A stretch of 38,406 nucleotides of DNA from positions 1 through 38,406 of the forward strand of contig ONGR01000018.1 in assembly GCA_900317425.1 (NCBI GenBank), given 5' to 3'. The DNA is from an uncultured Eubacteriales bacterium (GTDB lineage Bacteria > Bacillota > Clostridia > Oscillospirales > Oscillospiraceae). Shown here in pieces: positions 15,926 to 24,412 of this stretch. Numbering within the stretch: the stretch's first letter is position 1; each line of letters opens with the position of its first letter. Made by a program: the position numbers and the translations under genes. The notes under the pieces were generated by a model. It saw only the letters and a list, made by a program, of their open reading frames with translations, made no database searches and was not told the DNA's origin.

Positions 15926-16618
15926 ATGTACAACATTCTTGTCTGCGACGATGAAAAGGATATCGTCTCCGCCCTGACCATCTATCTGCGCGCCGAGGGC
16001 TACCGGGTCTACGCCGCCAATAACGGCCGTGAGGCGCTGGAGGTGGTGGACCGGGAGGACATCCACCTGGTGCTCATGGACATCATGATGCCCGGTATGG
16101 ACGGCATCACCGCCATGACCGAGCTGCGCAAGCGCCGCAACCTGCCGGTGATCCTGCTGACCGCCAAGGGCGAGGACACCGACAAGGTGCTGGGCCTCAA
16201 CGTGGGGGCCGACGACTACGTGACCAAGCCCTTCAACCCGGTGGAGCTGCTGGCCCGGGTCAAGTCCCAGCTCCGGCGCTATCTCCAACTGGGCGGCGGC
16301 GCCGTTCAGCCCACCGCCATCACCATCGGCGCCGTGTCCCTGGACGACGACGCCAAGACCGTCACGGTGGACGGCGAGCGGGTCAGCCTCACCCCGCTGG
16401 AATACGACGTTCTCAAGCTCCTCATGCTCAACGCCGGCAAGGTCTTCTCCCCGGCGGAGATCTACCGCCGGGTCTGGCACGAGGACTGCGTCGGCGAAAA
16501 TCCCGTGGCCGTCCACGTGCGGCACATCCGGGAGAAGATCGAGATCAACCCCGCTGAGCCCCGGTACCTGAAGGTGGTCTGGGGCAAGGGCTACAAGATG
16601 GAGGGTGACATACGATGA
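15926..16618 (+). CDS. OmpR/PhoB-family response regulator (VanR-like)
   Basis: The 230-residue protein has a receiver domain with acidic pair DDEKD near residue 8, phospho-acceptor Asp in LVLMDIMMPGMDG, the conserved LTAKGE and the Lys in DDYVTKPFNP. A winged-helix DNA-binding domain (VSLTPLEYDVLKLLMLNAG to VWGKGYKMEG) follows from about 130. It should be phosphorylated by the adjacent histidine kinase, whose ATG overlaps its stop in an ATGA arrangement. A CGGAGG site precedes ATG 15926. Confidence 0.95.
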   Translation: MYNILVCDDEKDIVSALTIYLRAEGYRVYAANNGREALEVVDREDIHLVLMDIMMPGMDGITAMTELRKRRNLPVILLTAKGEDTDKVLGLNVGADDYVTKPFNPVELLARVKSQLRRYLQLGGGAVQPTAITIGAVSLDDDAKTVTVDGERVSLTPLEYDVLKLLMLNAGKVFSPAEIYRRVWHEDCVGENPVAVHVRHIREKIEINPAEPRYLKVVWGKGYKMEGDIR

Positions 16619-18510
16619 AAAAAAGGCTCGACAAGACCTGGGCCAAGATCACGGCCTTTATCCTGCTGATCGTGTTCACGGCACTGTCCATCGCCGGCGG
16701 CGCGGGCATCTTCTACCTGCTGGAGAGCGACGTCTACCTGGACGGCGGAGCGCAGCTGCAGCGCGATCTCTACTGCCGGGTCTGCAATGAGGAGCTGTTG
16801 CAGGCGGAGTATGATCTCTGGCATATGACCGGCGGCGCCATCATCTCCGACCGCGTTGCCATGATGGATGCAGCCGTTGAGAACTCCGCCCCGCTGGACT
16901 TGACCTCCCCGGAGCTGGCGGACTCGTTTCGCCGGAACTACGACGGCAGCGACTGCTCTCTGACCCTCCGGCGCGCGGACGGGACCGTCCTCATGCAGAA
17001 CTACGAGCCCGACGAAAAGGCCCTGTGTCTCCTGGAGGATGCGCTCTATGACGGCCGGGCCCACGATCAGGCCCGAACGCCGGACTATATCCTCACCGCC
17101 GCCCTGCGGTCGGATTATCACGGCGACAGCTACGAGCAGAGGCTGGCGACCCTGGGCGTCCGCGCCCGTTACGCCCTCATCGCGCTGGAGGTGCTGTTTG
17201 TGGCGGCGTGGCTCTTCTGCCTCTGCTTCACCCTGGCCTCCGCCGGACACTGGCAGGGCCATGAGGGCATCCATCTCACCTGGTTCGACAGGATCCCGGC
17301 GGATCTGTGGATGACAGGATTGGTGATCGTCTTCCTGCTCACCATGGATCTCTCCTTTTGGGAGGCTGCCGCCGTTCTGGCCATCGGCGTCCTGCTGCTC
17401 TACCTCTTCCTCCCCGTCTTCGCCGCCCAGTGCAAGGCCGGCACGGTGCTCAAGGGCTCCGTCATCGCCTGGGTCCTGCATCTGCTCTGGCGCATCGTAC
17501 GCTGGCTGGGCTACGTTCTGGGCAACGTCCCTCTGGTGTGGAAGACGGCGCTGGCCGTGGCGGCCCTGCTGGCCTTTGACGTGTTCTGCATGGCCAATTA
17601 CTGGGACACCGAGTTCCTGATCGCCATGTTTGCGGTAAACCTGCTGGCGGGCCTGTTCCTCCTCTATCTGTCCATCGGCCTCAGGACGCTGCAAAAGGGC
17701 GGCCAGGCCCTGGCCGACGGCAGCTATGAGAGCGCCGTGGACACCAAGTATCTCTTCGGCGACTTCCGCCGCCACGGGGAAAACCTCAACGCCATCCAGC
17801 AGGGGGTGCAGAAGGCCGTGGAGCAGCAGATGCGGTCCGAGCGGATGAAGACGGAGCTGATCACCAACGTCAGCCACGACATCAAGACCCCCCTCACCTC
17901 CATCGTCAACTACGTGGACCTGCTGAAAAAGGAGGAGATCGACAACCCCGCCGCCCGGGAGTATATCGACGTGCTGGAGCGCCAGTCCGGCCGTCTGCGG
18001 AAGCTGACGGAGGATCTGGTGGAGGCCTCCAAGGCCGCCGCCGGCAGCATCCCCGTCACCTTGACCGATACCGACGTCAACGTGTTCCTCTCCCAGGCGG
18101 CCGGCGAATACGGCCAGCGTCTGGCGGAGAACAACATCGAGCCGGTACTGACGCTGGACGAGACAGAGCCCCATATCCTTGCCGACGGCAAGCTGTTGTG
18201 GCGTGTGCTGGACAATCTTCTGGGCAACGTGTGCAAATACGCCATGCCCGGCACCCGAGTCTACCTCTCCAGCGAGACGGTGGGCCGGCAGGTGTGCATC
18301 ACCGTCAAGAACGTCTCCCGCTATCCCCTGAACGTCTCCGCCGACGAGCTGACGGAGCGGTTCGTCCGGGGCGACACCTCCCGCTCCACCGAGGGCAGCG
18401 GCCTGGGCCTGAGCATCGCCATGGGCCTGACCCACCTGCAGAAGGGCCAGTTCCGGCTCTCCGTGGACGGCGATCTCTTCAAGGCCCAGCTCACATTCGA
18501 CCGGCTGTGA
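16615..18510 (+). CDS. Sensor histidine kinase (VanS-like) with multi-pass membrane region
   Basis: The 631-residue kinase has a first membrane helix (about 11-33), an external stretch of about 150 residues, then five or six further helices up to about 365, more than the two helices of a simple sensor. The kinase core follows: H-box NVSHDIKTPLTSIVNYVDLL near 420, N-box LLWRVLDNLLGNVCKYA near 530 and G-box TEGSGLGLSIAMGL near 595. Start and stop overlap with the response regulator gene shows translational coupling. The signal is unknown; the cotranscribed glycosyltransferase suggests an envelope cue. Confidence 0.93.
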   Translation: MKKRLDKTWAKITAFILLIVFTALSIAGGAGIFYLLESDVYLDGGAQLQRDLYCRVCNEELLQAEYDLWHMTGGAIISDRVAMMDAAVENSAPLDLTSPELADSFRRNYDGSDCSLTLRRADGTVLMQNYEPDEKALCLLEDALYDGRAHDQARTPDYILTAALRSDYHGDSYEQRLATLGVRARYALIALEVLFVAAWLFCLCFTLASAGHWQGHEGIHLTWFDRIPADLWMTGLVIVFLLTMDLSFWEAAAVLAIGVLLLYLFLPVFAAQCKAGTVLKGSVIAWVLHLLWRIVRWLGYVLGNVPLVWKTALAVAALLAFDVFCMANYWDTEFLIAMFAVNLLAGLFLLYLSIGLRTLQKGGQALADGSYESAVDTKYLFGDFRRHGENLNAIQQGVQKAVEQQMRSERMKTELITNVSHDIKTPLTSIVNYVDLLKKEEIDNPAAREYIDVLERQSGRLRKLTEDLVEASKAAAGSIPVTLTDTDVNVFLSQAAGEYGQRLAENNIEPVLTLDETEPHILADGKLLWRVLDNLLGNVCKYAMPGTRVYLSSETVGRQVCITVKNVSRYPLNVSADELTERFVRGDTSRSTEGSGLGLSIAMGLTHLQKGQFRLSVDGDLFKAQLTFDRL

Positions 18511-18542
18511 TGCGTTCTGTGCCGAGGCAACGCTGCCGAGTA

Positions 18543-18625
18543 TTTCGGCTCCCCTCATCTCTACCAAAAAGAGAAGGACACCCAAAAGGTGCCCTTCTCT
18601 TTTGGGCTTCGCCGGGGGGGCGAAA
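18543..18625. repeat. Dispersed palindromic repeat, copy 3, acting as terminator
   Basis: Outer ends TTTCGGCTCCCC (from 18543) and GGGGGGGCGAAA (to 18625) enclose a stem at 18564-18606 (CCAAAAAGAGAAGG pairing with CCTTCTCTTTTGG). The arrangement is the same as the copy at 14180-14258, including CTCATCTCTACCA between outer end and stem and GCTTCGCC on the other side. It lies 33 bp after the kinase stop. Confidence 0.7.
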
Positions 18626-18758
18626 CGGGCTCCGAGGACAGCGGCGGCCCTCGTTCCTTTCCCATGGGGAATCGCCAAAGCGGCAGTTCCTCTGCCGCGC
18701 CGAAGAAAAAGAGCCGTCCTCCTATGCGGAGGGTCTTCCTCTCCTCCCTGCTTTGTGG

Positions 18759-18764
18759 TATAAT
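18759..18764 (+). promoter_or_regulatory. -10 box of the YczE-like gene
   Basis: A perfect TATAAT lies 47 bases before the ATG at 18812. The -35 region (TTCCTC, 17 bases upstream) is weak, so promoter strength is uncertain. Confidence 0.5.
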
Positions 18765-18811
18765 ATATAAAATTTGCGGAACGAATACGTCAAGGAGACA
18801 TCACCTGCGCT

Positions 18812-19510
18812 ATGAGAAATGAATTGCGGGGAAACCGGACGCCCGGCGCGATCATCCTGAACATGCTGCTGGCGGCTGTCAGCCTGTTTGTCAACGGCTT
18901 CGGCCTGTATCTGACCATCCAGGCCCATATCGGCGTCGCCCCGTGGGACGTGCTGAATCTGGGCCTCTCCAAAACGCTGGGCATCCTCTACGGCAACGCG
19001 TCGATCGCCGTGTCGATCACGATCCTGATCATCGACGTCCTTCTGAAGGAGCCCATCGGCATCGCCATGTTTATCGACGCCGTCGTGGTGGGCAAGGCGG
19101 TGGACTTTTTCAACTGGCTGGACCCCATCCCCCCCTGCGATTCCCTGCTCACCGCCATACCGCTGATGGTCGCCGGGCTGTTCGTTCTGGCCTATACCCA
19201 GTATGCCTACATGATCGCGTCCCTGGGCTGCGGTCCCCGGGACACCCTCATGGTGGGCCTTGCCAAGCGGGCCAAGGGGATCCCCATCGGGTTGGTCAGC
19301 ATCGCCATTCTCTCCACCGCCACCCTCATCGGCTGGCTGCTGGGCGGCCCCGTGGGCATCGGGACCATCCTCTGCGCCTTCGGCGCCGGCCCCGTCATGC
19401 AGCTGGCGTTCCGCACCGTCCGCTTTGACGCCACCGGCATCCGGCACCAGCAGCTCCGGGACTCCATGCGGGTACTCTTCTCAAAGCGGGACAACGCCCC
19501 CACCGTTTGA
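18812..19510 (+). CDS. YczE/YitT-like integral membrane protein
   Basis: The 232-residue protein has five predicted membrane segments and the family pattern: FGLYLTIQAHIGVAPWDVLN near residue 30, a G-x-GPRDTLM motif in SLGCGPRDTLMVGL near 147, and GGPVGIGTILCAFGAGPVMQ near 185. Members of this group (YczE/YyaS) are common in Firmicutes and have no firmly defined role. The only good ribosome site (AAGGAG at 18792) is 14 bases from ATG 18812, an unusually long gap, but no other in-frame start fits better. It has its own -10 box. Confidence 0.8.
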   Translation: MRNELRGNRTPGAIILNMLLAAVSLFVNGFGLYLTIQAHIGVAPWDVLNLGLSKTLGILYGNASIAVSITILIIDVLLKEPIGIAMFIDAVVVGKAVDFFNWLDPIPPCDSLLTAIPLMVAGLFVLAYTQYAYMIASLGCGPRDTLMVGLAKRAKGIPIGLVSIAILSTATLIGWLLGGPVGIGTILCAFGAGPVMQLAFRTVRFDATGIRHQQLRDSMRVLFSKRDNAPTV

Positions 19511-19560
19511 GAATACGGTTTATTGCCATAAAAATCATATCACAAGGAGAAGCATGCACT

Positions 19561-20412
19561 ATGAAAATCGCAGTCACATATGAAAACGGCCAGGTGTTCC
19601 AGCACTTCGGCCACACGGAGACGTTCAAGATCTATGAGGTGGAGGACGGCCGGGTGGTCTCCTCGGAGATCATCGACTCCAACGGCAGCGGCCACGGCGC
19701 CCTGGCCTCCCTTCTGGGCGATCGCAGCATCGACGTCCTGATCTGCGGCGGCATCGGCGGCGGCGCCCAGGCGGCTCTGGCCGAGCAGGGCATCGAGCTG
19801 TGCTCCGGCGCCGCCGGAGACGCGGATCAGGCGGTGGAGGCCTATCTGAAGGGCGAGCTGGTCAGCTCCGGGGTCAACTGTGACCATCACCACGACGAGG
19901 GCCACTCCTGCGGCGATCACGACTGCGGCGAGGGCGACTGCCACAGCGGCGGCTGCCACGGCTGCCACCCCGCCATGACGGGCAAAAACGTGGGCAAGAA
20001 GTGCCGGGTCCACTATCGCGGCACCTTCAACGACGGCACCCAGTTCGACGCCTCCTACGACCGGGGCGAGCCGTTGACGTTCATCTGCGGCGCCGGCATG
20101 ATGATCCCCGGCTTCGACGCGGCGGTGGCCGACATGGAGGTGGGCCAGACCGTCCAGATCCATCTGATGCCGGCGGAGGCCTACGGCGAGATCGATCCCA
20201 ACGCCATTTTCACCGTGAATATCGCCGACGTTCCCGGGGCGGAGGACGTCACCGTGGGCGAGACGGTCTATCTGCAAAGCGGCAGCGGCCAGCCCGTTCC
20301 CGTGAAGATCGCCGCCAAGGACGAGAAGACCATCACCTTTGACGCCAACCACGAGATGGCCGGCAAGGAGCTGAACTTCTCCATCGAGCTGGTGGAGGTC
20401 ACCGAGGCGTAA
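19561..20412 (+). CDS. NifX-like domain fused to SlyD-like FKBP peptidyl-prolyl isomerase
   Basis: The 283-residue protein has two domains. Residues 1-105 match the dinitrogenase iron-molybdenum cofactor (NifX/NifB C-terminal) fold, including YENGQVFQHFGHTETFKIYE. Residues about 106-140 are a linker packed with His and Cys (HHHDEGHSCGDHDCGEGDCH), clearly metal binding. Residues 145-283 are an FKBP/SlyD-type isomerase: VHYRGTFNDGTQFDAS, MMIPGFDAAVADMEVGQ, AYGEIDP, an insert-in-flap domain, and FDANHEMAGKELNF. SlyD normally carries its His-rich tail at the C-terminus and helps nickel delivery; here that element joins the two domains. ATG 19561 follows AGGAG. A metal-handling chaperone role is likely, the specific metal unknown. 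Confidence 0.88.
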   Translation: MKIAVTYENGQVFQHFGHTETFKIYEVEDGRVVSSEIIDSNGSGHGALASLLGDRSIDVLICGGIGGGAQAALAEQGIELCSGAAGDADQAVEAYLKGELVSSGVNCDHHHDEGHSCGDHDCGEGDCHSGGCHGCHPAMTGKNVGKKCRVHYRGTFNDGTQFDASYDRGEPLTFICGAGMMIPGFDAAVADMEVGQTVQIHLMPAEAYGEIDPNAIFTVNIADVPGAEDVTVGETVYLQSGSGQPVPVKIAAKDEKTITFDANHEMAGKELNFSIELVEVTEA

Positions 20413-20472
20413 CACAGGCCCGCCTGCTGTGGGCTATGCTCTCGAAGGGCATCGGGCCGTCAACGAACATGG

Positions 20473-20508
20473 AAAAAGGAACTCCCCCATATGGGGGAGT
20501 TCCTTTTT
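20473..20508 (+). terminator. Terminator with perfect 18-bp arms
   Basis: The sequence is a complete palindrome centred at 20490/20491 (core GGAACTCCCCCAT mirrored by ATGGGGGAGTTCC), flanked by A5 and T6. It ends the isomerase transcript and can also stop leftward transcription from 20580. Confidence 0.9.
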
Positions 20509-20579
20509 TACGTCACGTGTCTGCTTCCGTCCGAGCGCCGGCCGTCCTTCGATACCGGCGCTGCCATGGGGGGGTTCGC

Positions 20580-21080
20580 TCAATCATACCGCTGCTGGAA
20601 GATCTCCGCGGCATCCTCCACCTCCATGCTGCACAGGCGATCCATGTATTCGTCCATGACGTGCAGCACGTCCCGCAGGGCATCCTTGGCCGCCGGGGCC
20701 ATATTCCCCCGGTAGAACTCAAAGCTCAGGCGGAGCTTTGCGTACATCCGCCTTTCCAGACGGGCGTCGTGGGTGCCGAATCCCGCCTTCTTGAAGCCGT
20801 AATAGTCCTTTTTCCAGGCGCCCAGGATCTCGCCGGGGCCGGACAGGTTCTCCCGCATGAACTTCCGGACGCCGTAGGGTCGTTTCATCTGGTCGAAGCC
20901 GGACTGCGCCCGCTGATACACGTCGTCCAGAGCGGCCTTGACCTGTTCCAGCTTCTGGCCGCTGATCTGTGCCCAGCGCTGACGGTCCCGGGCGTCGCAG
21001 GATTCCTTGTACTCCTGCTCCTGTTTCTCGGCGGCCAGCTGCTCCTTTTTCTTCTTTGACATGAACAGATTTCCAAGCAT
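20580..21080 (-). CDS. Hypothetical protein, 166 aa, charged and helical
   Basis: I do not recognise the family. The protein starts MLGNLFMSKKKKEQLAAEK and is rich in Lys, Glu and Arg, with a likely coiled-coil from about 8 to 65. There is no signal peptide or membrane helix, so it is probably cytosolic. ATG 21080 follows GAAAGGGGCG, a better start than the open frame's upstream ATG at 21122. It is followed, about 70 bp after its stop, by the bidirectional terminator at 20473-20508. It lies 73 bp downstream of the VanY-like gene on the same strand and may share its transcript. Confidence 0.65.
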   Translation of the reverse strand: MLGNLFMSKKKKEQLAAEKQEQEYKESCDARDRQRWAQISGQKLEQVKAALDDVYQRAQSGFDQMKRPYGVRKFMRENLSGPGEILGAWKKDYYGFKKAGFGTHDARLERRMYAKLRLSFEFYRGNMAPAAKDALRDVLHVMDEYMDRLCSMEVEDAAEIFQQRYD

Positions 21081-21153
21081 CGTCACACGCCCCTTTCGAT
21101 TTTGTGAGTTCCATTTTACCACGGGAAACGCCCGGAATCAAGCGGTGCGGATC

Positions 21154-22131
21154 TCATCCGCCCGTACCCGGCCGCTCCACCGTCACGATGTATCCGTCCA
21201 CGTTGTTGCCGGACACGGTGCAGCCGCCTCCGGAGGGGACGATCAGCTGATCCTTCGGGCAGAAATAGAGCTCATAGCTCCGGCCCAGGCAGGTGACGCG
21301 GAGATGCTCCCCGGCAAAGGGGTAGCCCCGCAGATAGTCGATATATTCCTCCAGGCAGAGGTTTTCCCTCTGCATCACGTAGGCGTGGGGCAGGCCCACG
21401 TAGCGGAAGTGCCAGGACTCGTAGTTGATGCCGGTGATGTCGCTTTTCTGGGGCGGGTAGCGCTGGATGAAGCCGTATTCCCAGGCGTGCTCCACGGCCC
21501 AGGTGTAAACGCCGCCCCCGTCAAAGCCGCCGCTGGAGCCGTCTGTCATGTCGTAGGTATCCAGATCCACCGCCAGGCCGGTGTGATGCTCGCTGTGGCC
21601 CGGCAGCGCCAGATAGGCGTCGGCGTAGGCCTGTCCCTCCGTTTCCACCGCGTCCTCATAGAGGGCGGCCTGCTCGTCATAGCTGCGCCAGCCGGCCACC
21701 ACGTTGACGTTGGTCTCCCCGCTCTCGGCGGCAAAGTCGTCCATCCACCGGTTCAGCGCCTCCATCGCGTCCTCCCGCAGGCCGATATCGATCCCCCGGG
21801 CCAGATAGTTTTCGCTCTTACGCTCGTAGATGCTGACCGTCCTCGACTCTTCCGGATCGTATCCGTAGTCCCGGTTCACCAGCACCAGCGTCCCCCGGGC
21901 CAGATCCGCCTCTGTGGTCTCCCGCCGTTCCCAGCCGTCCGGCAGCGCCTCCGTCTCGGAGGAGGTCTGGGCGGAGGTGTCTGGCCCGGCCGGGTCCCCC
22001 TTTCCGCAGCGGGATACGAGGAGGACGACAAGAAGCACAAGGCCCAGCAGGAACGCGGCCAGGAGGAGCCGCTGTCTCCGGATCTGCCGCCGCCGGCGGG
22101 CCCGCCGCCTCTCTCTCTGCGCCTCAGTCAT
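21154..22131 (-). CDS. D-alanyl-D-alanine carboxypeptidase (VanY, peptidase M15B)
   Basis: The 325-residue protein has an Arg-rich N-terminus, one membrane helix (about 21-40), a Ser/Thr/Glu-rich linker and an external M15 peptidase domain. The zinc motif S-x-H-x-x-G-x-A-x-D is seen in GHSEHHTGLAVDLD and the catalytic and third ligand region in ESWHFRYVG. These enzymes remove the terminal D-Ala from peptidoglycan stem peptides and shape cell-wall crosslinking. The C-terminal 70 residues look like an extra beta-rich domain. ATG 22131 follows AAGGAGG; the long upstream extension of the open frame crosses the divergent promoter region and was discarded. Confidence 0.9.
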   Translation of the reverse strand: MTEAQRERRRARRRRQIRRQRLLLAAFLLGLVLLVVLLVSRCGKGDPAGPDTSAQTSSETEALPDGWERRETTEADLARGTLVLVNRDYGYDPEESRTVSIYERKSENYLARGIDIGLREDAMEALNRWMDDFAAESGETNVNVVAGWRSYDEQAALYEDAVETEGQAYADAYLALPGHSEHHTGLAVDLDTYDMTDGSSGGFDGGGVYTWAVEHAWEYGFIQRYPPQKSDITGINYESWHFRYVGLPHAYVMQRENLCLEEYIDYLRGYPFAGEHLRVTCLGRSYELYFCPKDQLIVPSGGGCTVSGNNVDGYIVTVERPGTGG

Positions 22132-22241
22132 ACGCTTTCCTCCTTCTGCCGGCGTCTCGCCGATGCTGGGAAAAATATACCATATCCGTCGAAAAAAAGC
22201 AATTCCGGGGGGGGGACTTCGGCCGGGCCTGTCCGTCCCCC

Positions 22242-22271
22242 TTGCGCCCGGCCCCGGCCCTGTGCTATACT
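22242..22271 (+). promoter_or_regulatory. Promoter of the small membrane protein genes
   Basis: TTGCGC (22242-22247), an 18-base spacer and TATACT (22266-22271) lie just before the GGAGGTGA site of the gene starting at 22301. Confidence 0.6.
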
Positions 22272-22300
22272 CACAGGAGAATCCAACCCGGAGGTGAGCC

Positions 22301-22936
22301 ATCACGGACAACAAGTTTACCACCAACGCCTTTCTGGTGGTGGTCATGATCTTCTCCGCCATCATCTTTCTCTTCACCATCAAGCTGGTGGACCTGTCGG
22401 ACCACACCGCCGTCAACGACTACTACCCCATCGAGGGCACGGATCTGGGCGTGCGCTACTCCTCCCTGTCCCCCAACGGGATCTATCAGGGCGGCAAGAC
22501 CACCGGCCAGCTGAAGCTGGAGGGCACCTTCGGCTACGACTGGGGCGCCGCCGTGGAGGGCAATACCCTGTACCTCAACGAATACACCTCCACCGACGTG
22601 GGCGTGATGCTCTGCCAGCTGGTGCGGGTGGATCTGGACAGCTACGACAAGGAGATCCTCCGGCGGGACACCATCCTCCAGGGCCGGTGCGCCTCCGGCG
22701 AGCTGGTGTGTCTGGGCGGGTATCTGATGCCCTCCAGCTTCCCCGCCACCAACCCCCTGTGCAAGTTCTACGCCATGTCCGACCCGGATATCCGCCCGGC
22801 GGACAGCAGCGCGCTGGTGCTGTTTCTGGACCCCGCCACCGGCGAGGTGGTCTACAGCGTCCGGGACGACGAGGCGCTGACGGAATCGTTTGAGGGCCGC
22901 TACCTTGCGCGCACCCTGCAGGAGGTGATGGGATGA
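22301..22936 (+). CDS. Hypothetical membrane-anchored protein with probable ATC start
   Basis: The reading frame encodes 211 residues with one N-terminal membrane helix (about 10-30) and a 180-residue external domain of unknown family. A strong GGAGG (22290-22294) is placed six bases before an in-frame ATC at 22301, giving the natural N-terminus (M)TDNKFTTNAFLVV. The first standard start, GTG 22337, has no ribosome site and would cut into the membrane helix. ATC is a rare but real initiation codon; an ATG-to-ATC change or a sequence error is the alternative. Its stop overlaps the next ATG (ATGA). Confidence 0.7.
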   Translation: MTDNKFTTNAFLVVVMIFSAIIFLFTIKLVDLSDHTAVNDYYPIEGTDLGVRYSSLSPNGIYQGGKTTGQLKLEGTFGYDWGAAVEGNTLYLNEYTSTDVGVMLCQLVRVDLDSYDKEILRRDTILQGRCASGELVCLGGYLMPSSFPATNPLCKFYAMSDPDIRPADSSALVLFLDPATGEVVYSVRDDEALTESFEGRYLARTLQEVMG

Positions 22937-23430
22937 CCTTCGGTATCGGCATCCGCAACCGGACCACGGGGGCCCAGGCCTCCGTGGAGGTGCTGCAGAT
23001 CGCCTCGGTGCTGCCGGCGCTCTACGTGTTCGCCGCCTCCGGCTATCGGGGCTTGTTCCTGCAGGAGGGGCTCTTCTCCCGTCTCTTCGCCCTGGGCGTC
23101 TCGGTGCTGCCCCGGGTAGAGGCCGTGGCCATGTCCTTCCTCTACCGCAAGACCTCCAGCGAGATGATCTTCTATTTCGCCCTGCTGGCGGTGGCGCTGG
23201 CGGTGGGTCTGGTCACCCGCCGTCTCTTCGGCGAGGAGACGGGCGTCATCGCCCGGAAGGTCTACGCCTGCCTCATCATCGCGGATCTGGTGATCCGTCT
23301 GCTGCCCCTGTCCTGCAACGGCGCCTTCGGCCTGCCCATGGCGGCCATCGGCTTTGCCGTGCGTCTGGCGTGCCTGGTGCTGGTGCTGCTGGACCTGCGG
23401 GCCTGCCGCCGCGGCAGCGGAGCACAGTAA
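22933..23430 (+). CDS. Hypothetical integral membrane protein, 165 aa
   Basis: I do not recognise the family. Three or four hydrophobic segments are visible (about 20-37, 46-63, 75-95 and 110-155). The ATG overlaps the stop of the preceding gene (ATGA) and an AGGAGGTG site lies just upstream, so the two proteins are made together and may interact. The next gene, a DMT exporter, starts nine bases after its stop. Confidence 0.75.
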   Translation: MTFGIGIRNRTTGAQASVEVLQIASVLPALYVFAASGYRGLFLQEGLFSRLFALGVSVLPRVEAVAMSFLYRKTSSEMIFYFALLAVALAVGLVTRRLFGEETGVIARKVYACLIIADLVIRLLPLSCNGAFGLPMAAIGFAVRLACLVLVLLDLRACRRGSGAQ

Positions 23431-23438
23431 TAAGCGCC

Positions 23439-24347
23439 ATGACGAAACGAAACGAGATCAAGATCCTTCTGGCGGCCATCGTCTGCCGCGTCCTCTGGGG
23501 CTTCAGCTTCATGGCCTCCCGGACGGCTCTGAACACGGGCCACGTTTTTTTGCTGCTGAGCCACCGGTTCGCGCTGGCGCTGGCCGTGATGAGCCTTCTG
23601 CTGCTGACGCCCCTGGCGGACCTCCACCTGAAGGGCAAGCCCCTCCTGCCGCTGATCGCCCTGGGCCTGGCTCAGCCGGTGATCTACTTCTTCGGCGAGC
23701 AGGTGGGCCTGCTCCACTCCAACACCATCTTCTCCGGCGTGATGATCGCCATGATCCCCATCGTGTCCACGGTGGCGGCGGCCCCCATCCTGGGGGAGAA
23801 GCCCACCTGGGGCCAGCTGCTGTTCAGCCTGCTGTCGGTGGGCGGCGTGGTGGGCATCGGCCTGATGAGCCGCGGCAGCGGCGCCCTGGACGGCGTCGGC
23901 GTGGCGGCGCTGGTGGTGGCGGTGTGCGCTGCCGCCGCCTATACCCTGCTGGGCCGGGGCATCTCCGGCCGGTTCACTCCCTTTGAGCGCGCCTACATGA
24001 TGGTGGCGGTGGGATCGGCGGTGTTCACCCCTCTGGCGCTGGCCCAGTGCCGCGGCAGTCTCGCCGCCTACGTCCGACCGCTGGCGGAGCCGTCCTACCT
24101 GCTGTCCATCCTGTTCCTGGGGCTGGGCTGTTCGGTGGTGGCCTTCTTCCTCTCCTGCTACACCATCACCTATCTGACGGTGGCCCGGGAGACGGTGTTC
24201 TCCAATCTCACCACGGCGGTGTCGGTGTTTGCCGGGGCGGTGTTTCTCCATGAGCCCTTCTCCCCGCCGGGCCTGGTCTGCTGCGCCGTGATCCTGCTGG
24301 GCATCTACGGCGTCCAGCGCGCCGCCCGGAAGGAACCGTCGACGTGA
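23439..24347 (+). CDS. EamA/DMT-family transporter
   Basis: The 302-residue protein has about ten hydrophobic helices arranged as two EamA repeats (first from about 9, second from about 155), with family features such as LWGFSFMASRTAL near residue 18 and ILGEKPTWGQLLFSLLSVGG at the end of repeat 1. Drug/metabolite transporters of this type export amino acids or other metabolites. ATG 23439 follows the previous gene by eight bases without a clear ribosome site, so it is probably translated by coupling. Substrate unknown. Confidence 0.88.
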   Translation: MTKRNEIKILLAAIVCRVLWGFSFMASRTALNTGHVFLLLSHRFALALAVMSLLLLTPLADLHLKGKPLLPLIALGLAQPVIYFFGEQVGLLHSNTIFSGVMIAMIPIVSTVAAAPILGEKPTWGQLLFSLLSVGGVVGIGLMSRGSGALDGVGVAALVVAVCAAAAYTLLGRGISGRFTPFERAYMMVAVGSAVFTPLALAQCRGSLAAYVRPLAEPSYLLSILFLGLGCSVVAFFLSCYTITYLTVARETVFSNLTTAVSVFAGAVFLHEPFSPPGLVCCAVILLGIYGVQRAARKEPST

Positions 24348-24360
24348 CGCACACAACGCT

Positions 24361-24402
24361 AAAAAAGAAGGACACCCCCCACGGGGTGTCCTTCCTTTTT
24401 TT
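24361..24402 (+). terminator. Intrinsic terminator after the DMT transporter
   Basis: AAGGACACCCC (24368-24378) pairs perfectly with GGGGTGTCCTT (24383-24393), flanked by A6 and T7. It also serves the convergent flavin reductase gene. Confidence 0.9.
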
Positions 24403-24412
24403 GTCAGCGTTT

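Noticed and set aside
14541-18678. Long open frames on the minus strand opposite the glycosyltransferase and two-component genes (433 and 695 codons)
   Set aside because: They are mirror frames of GC-rich genes, with Gly/Gln/His/Val-rich low-complexity translations, no family motif and no ribosome site.
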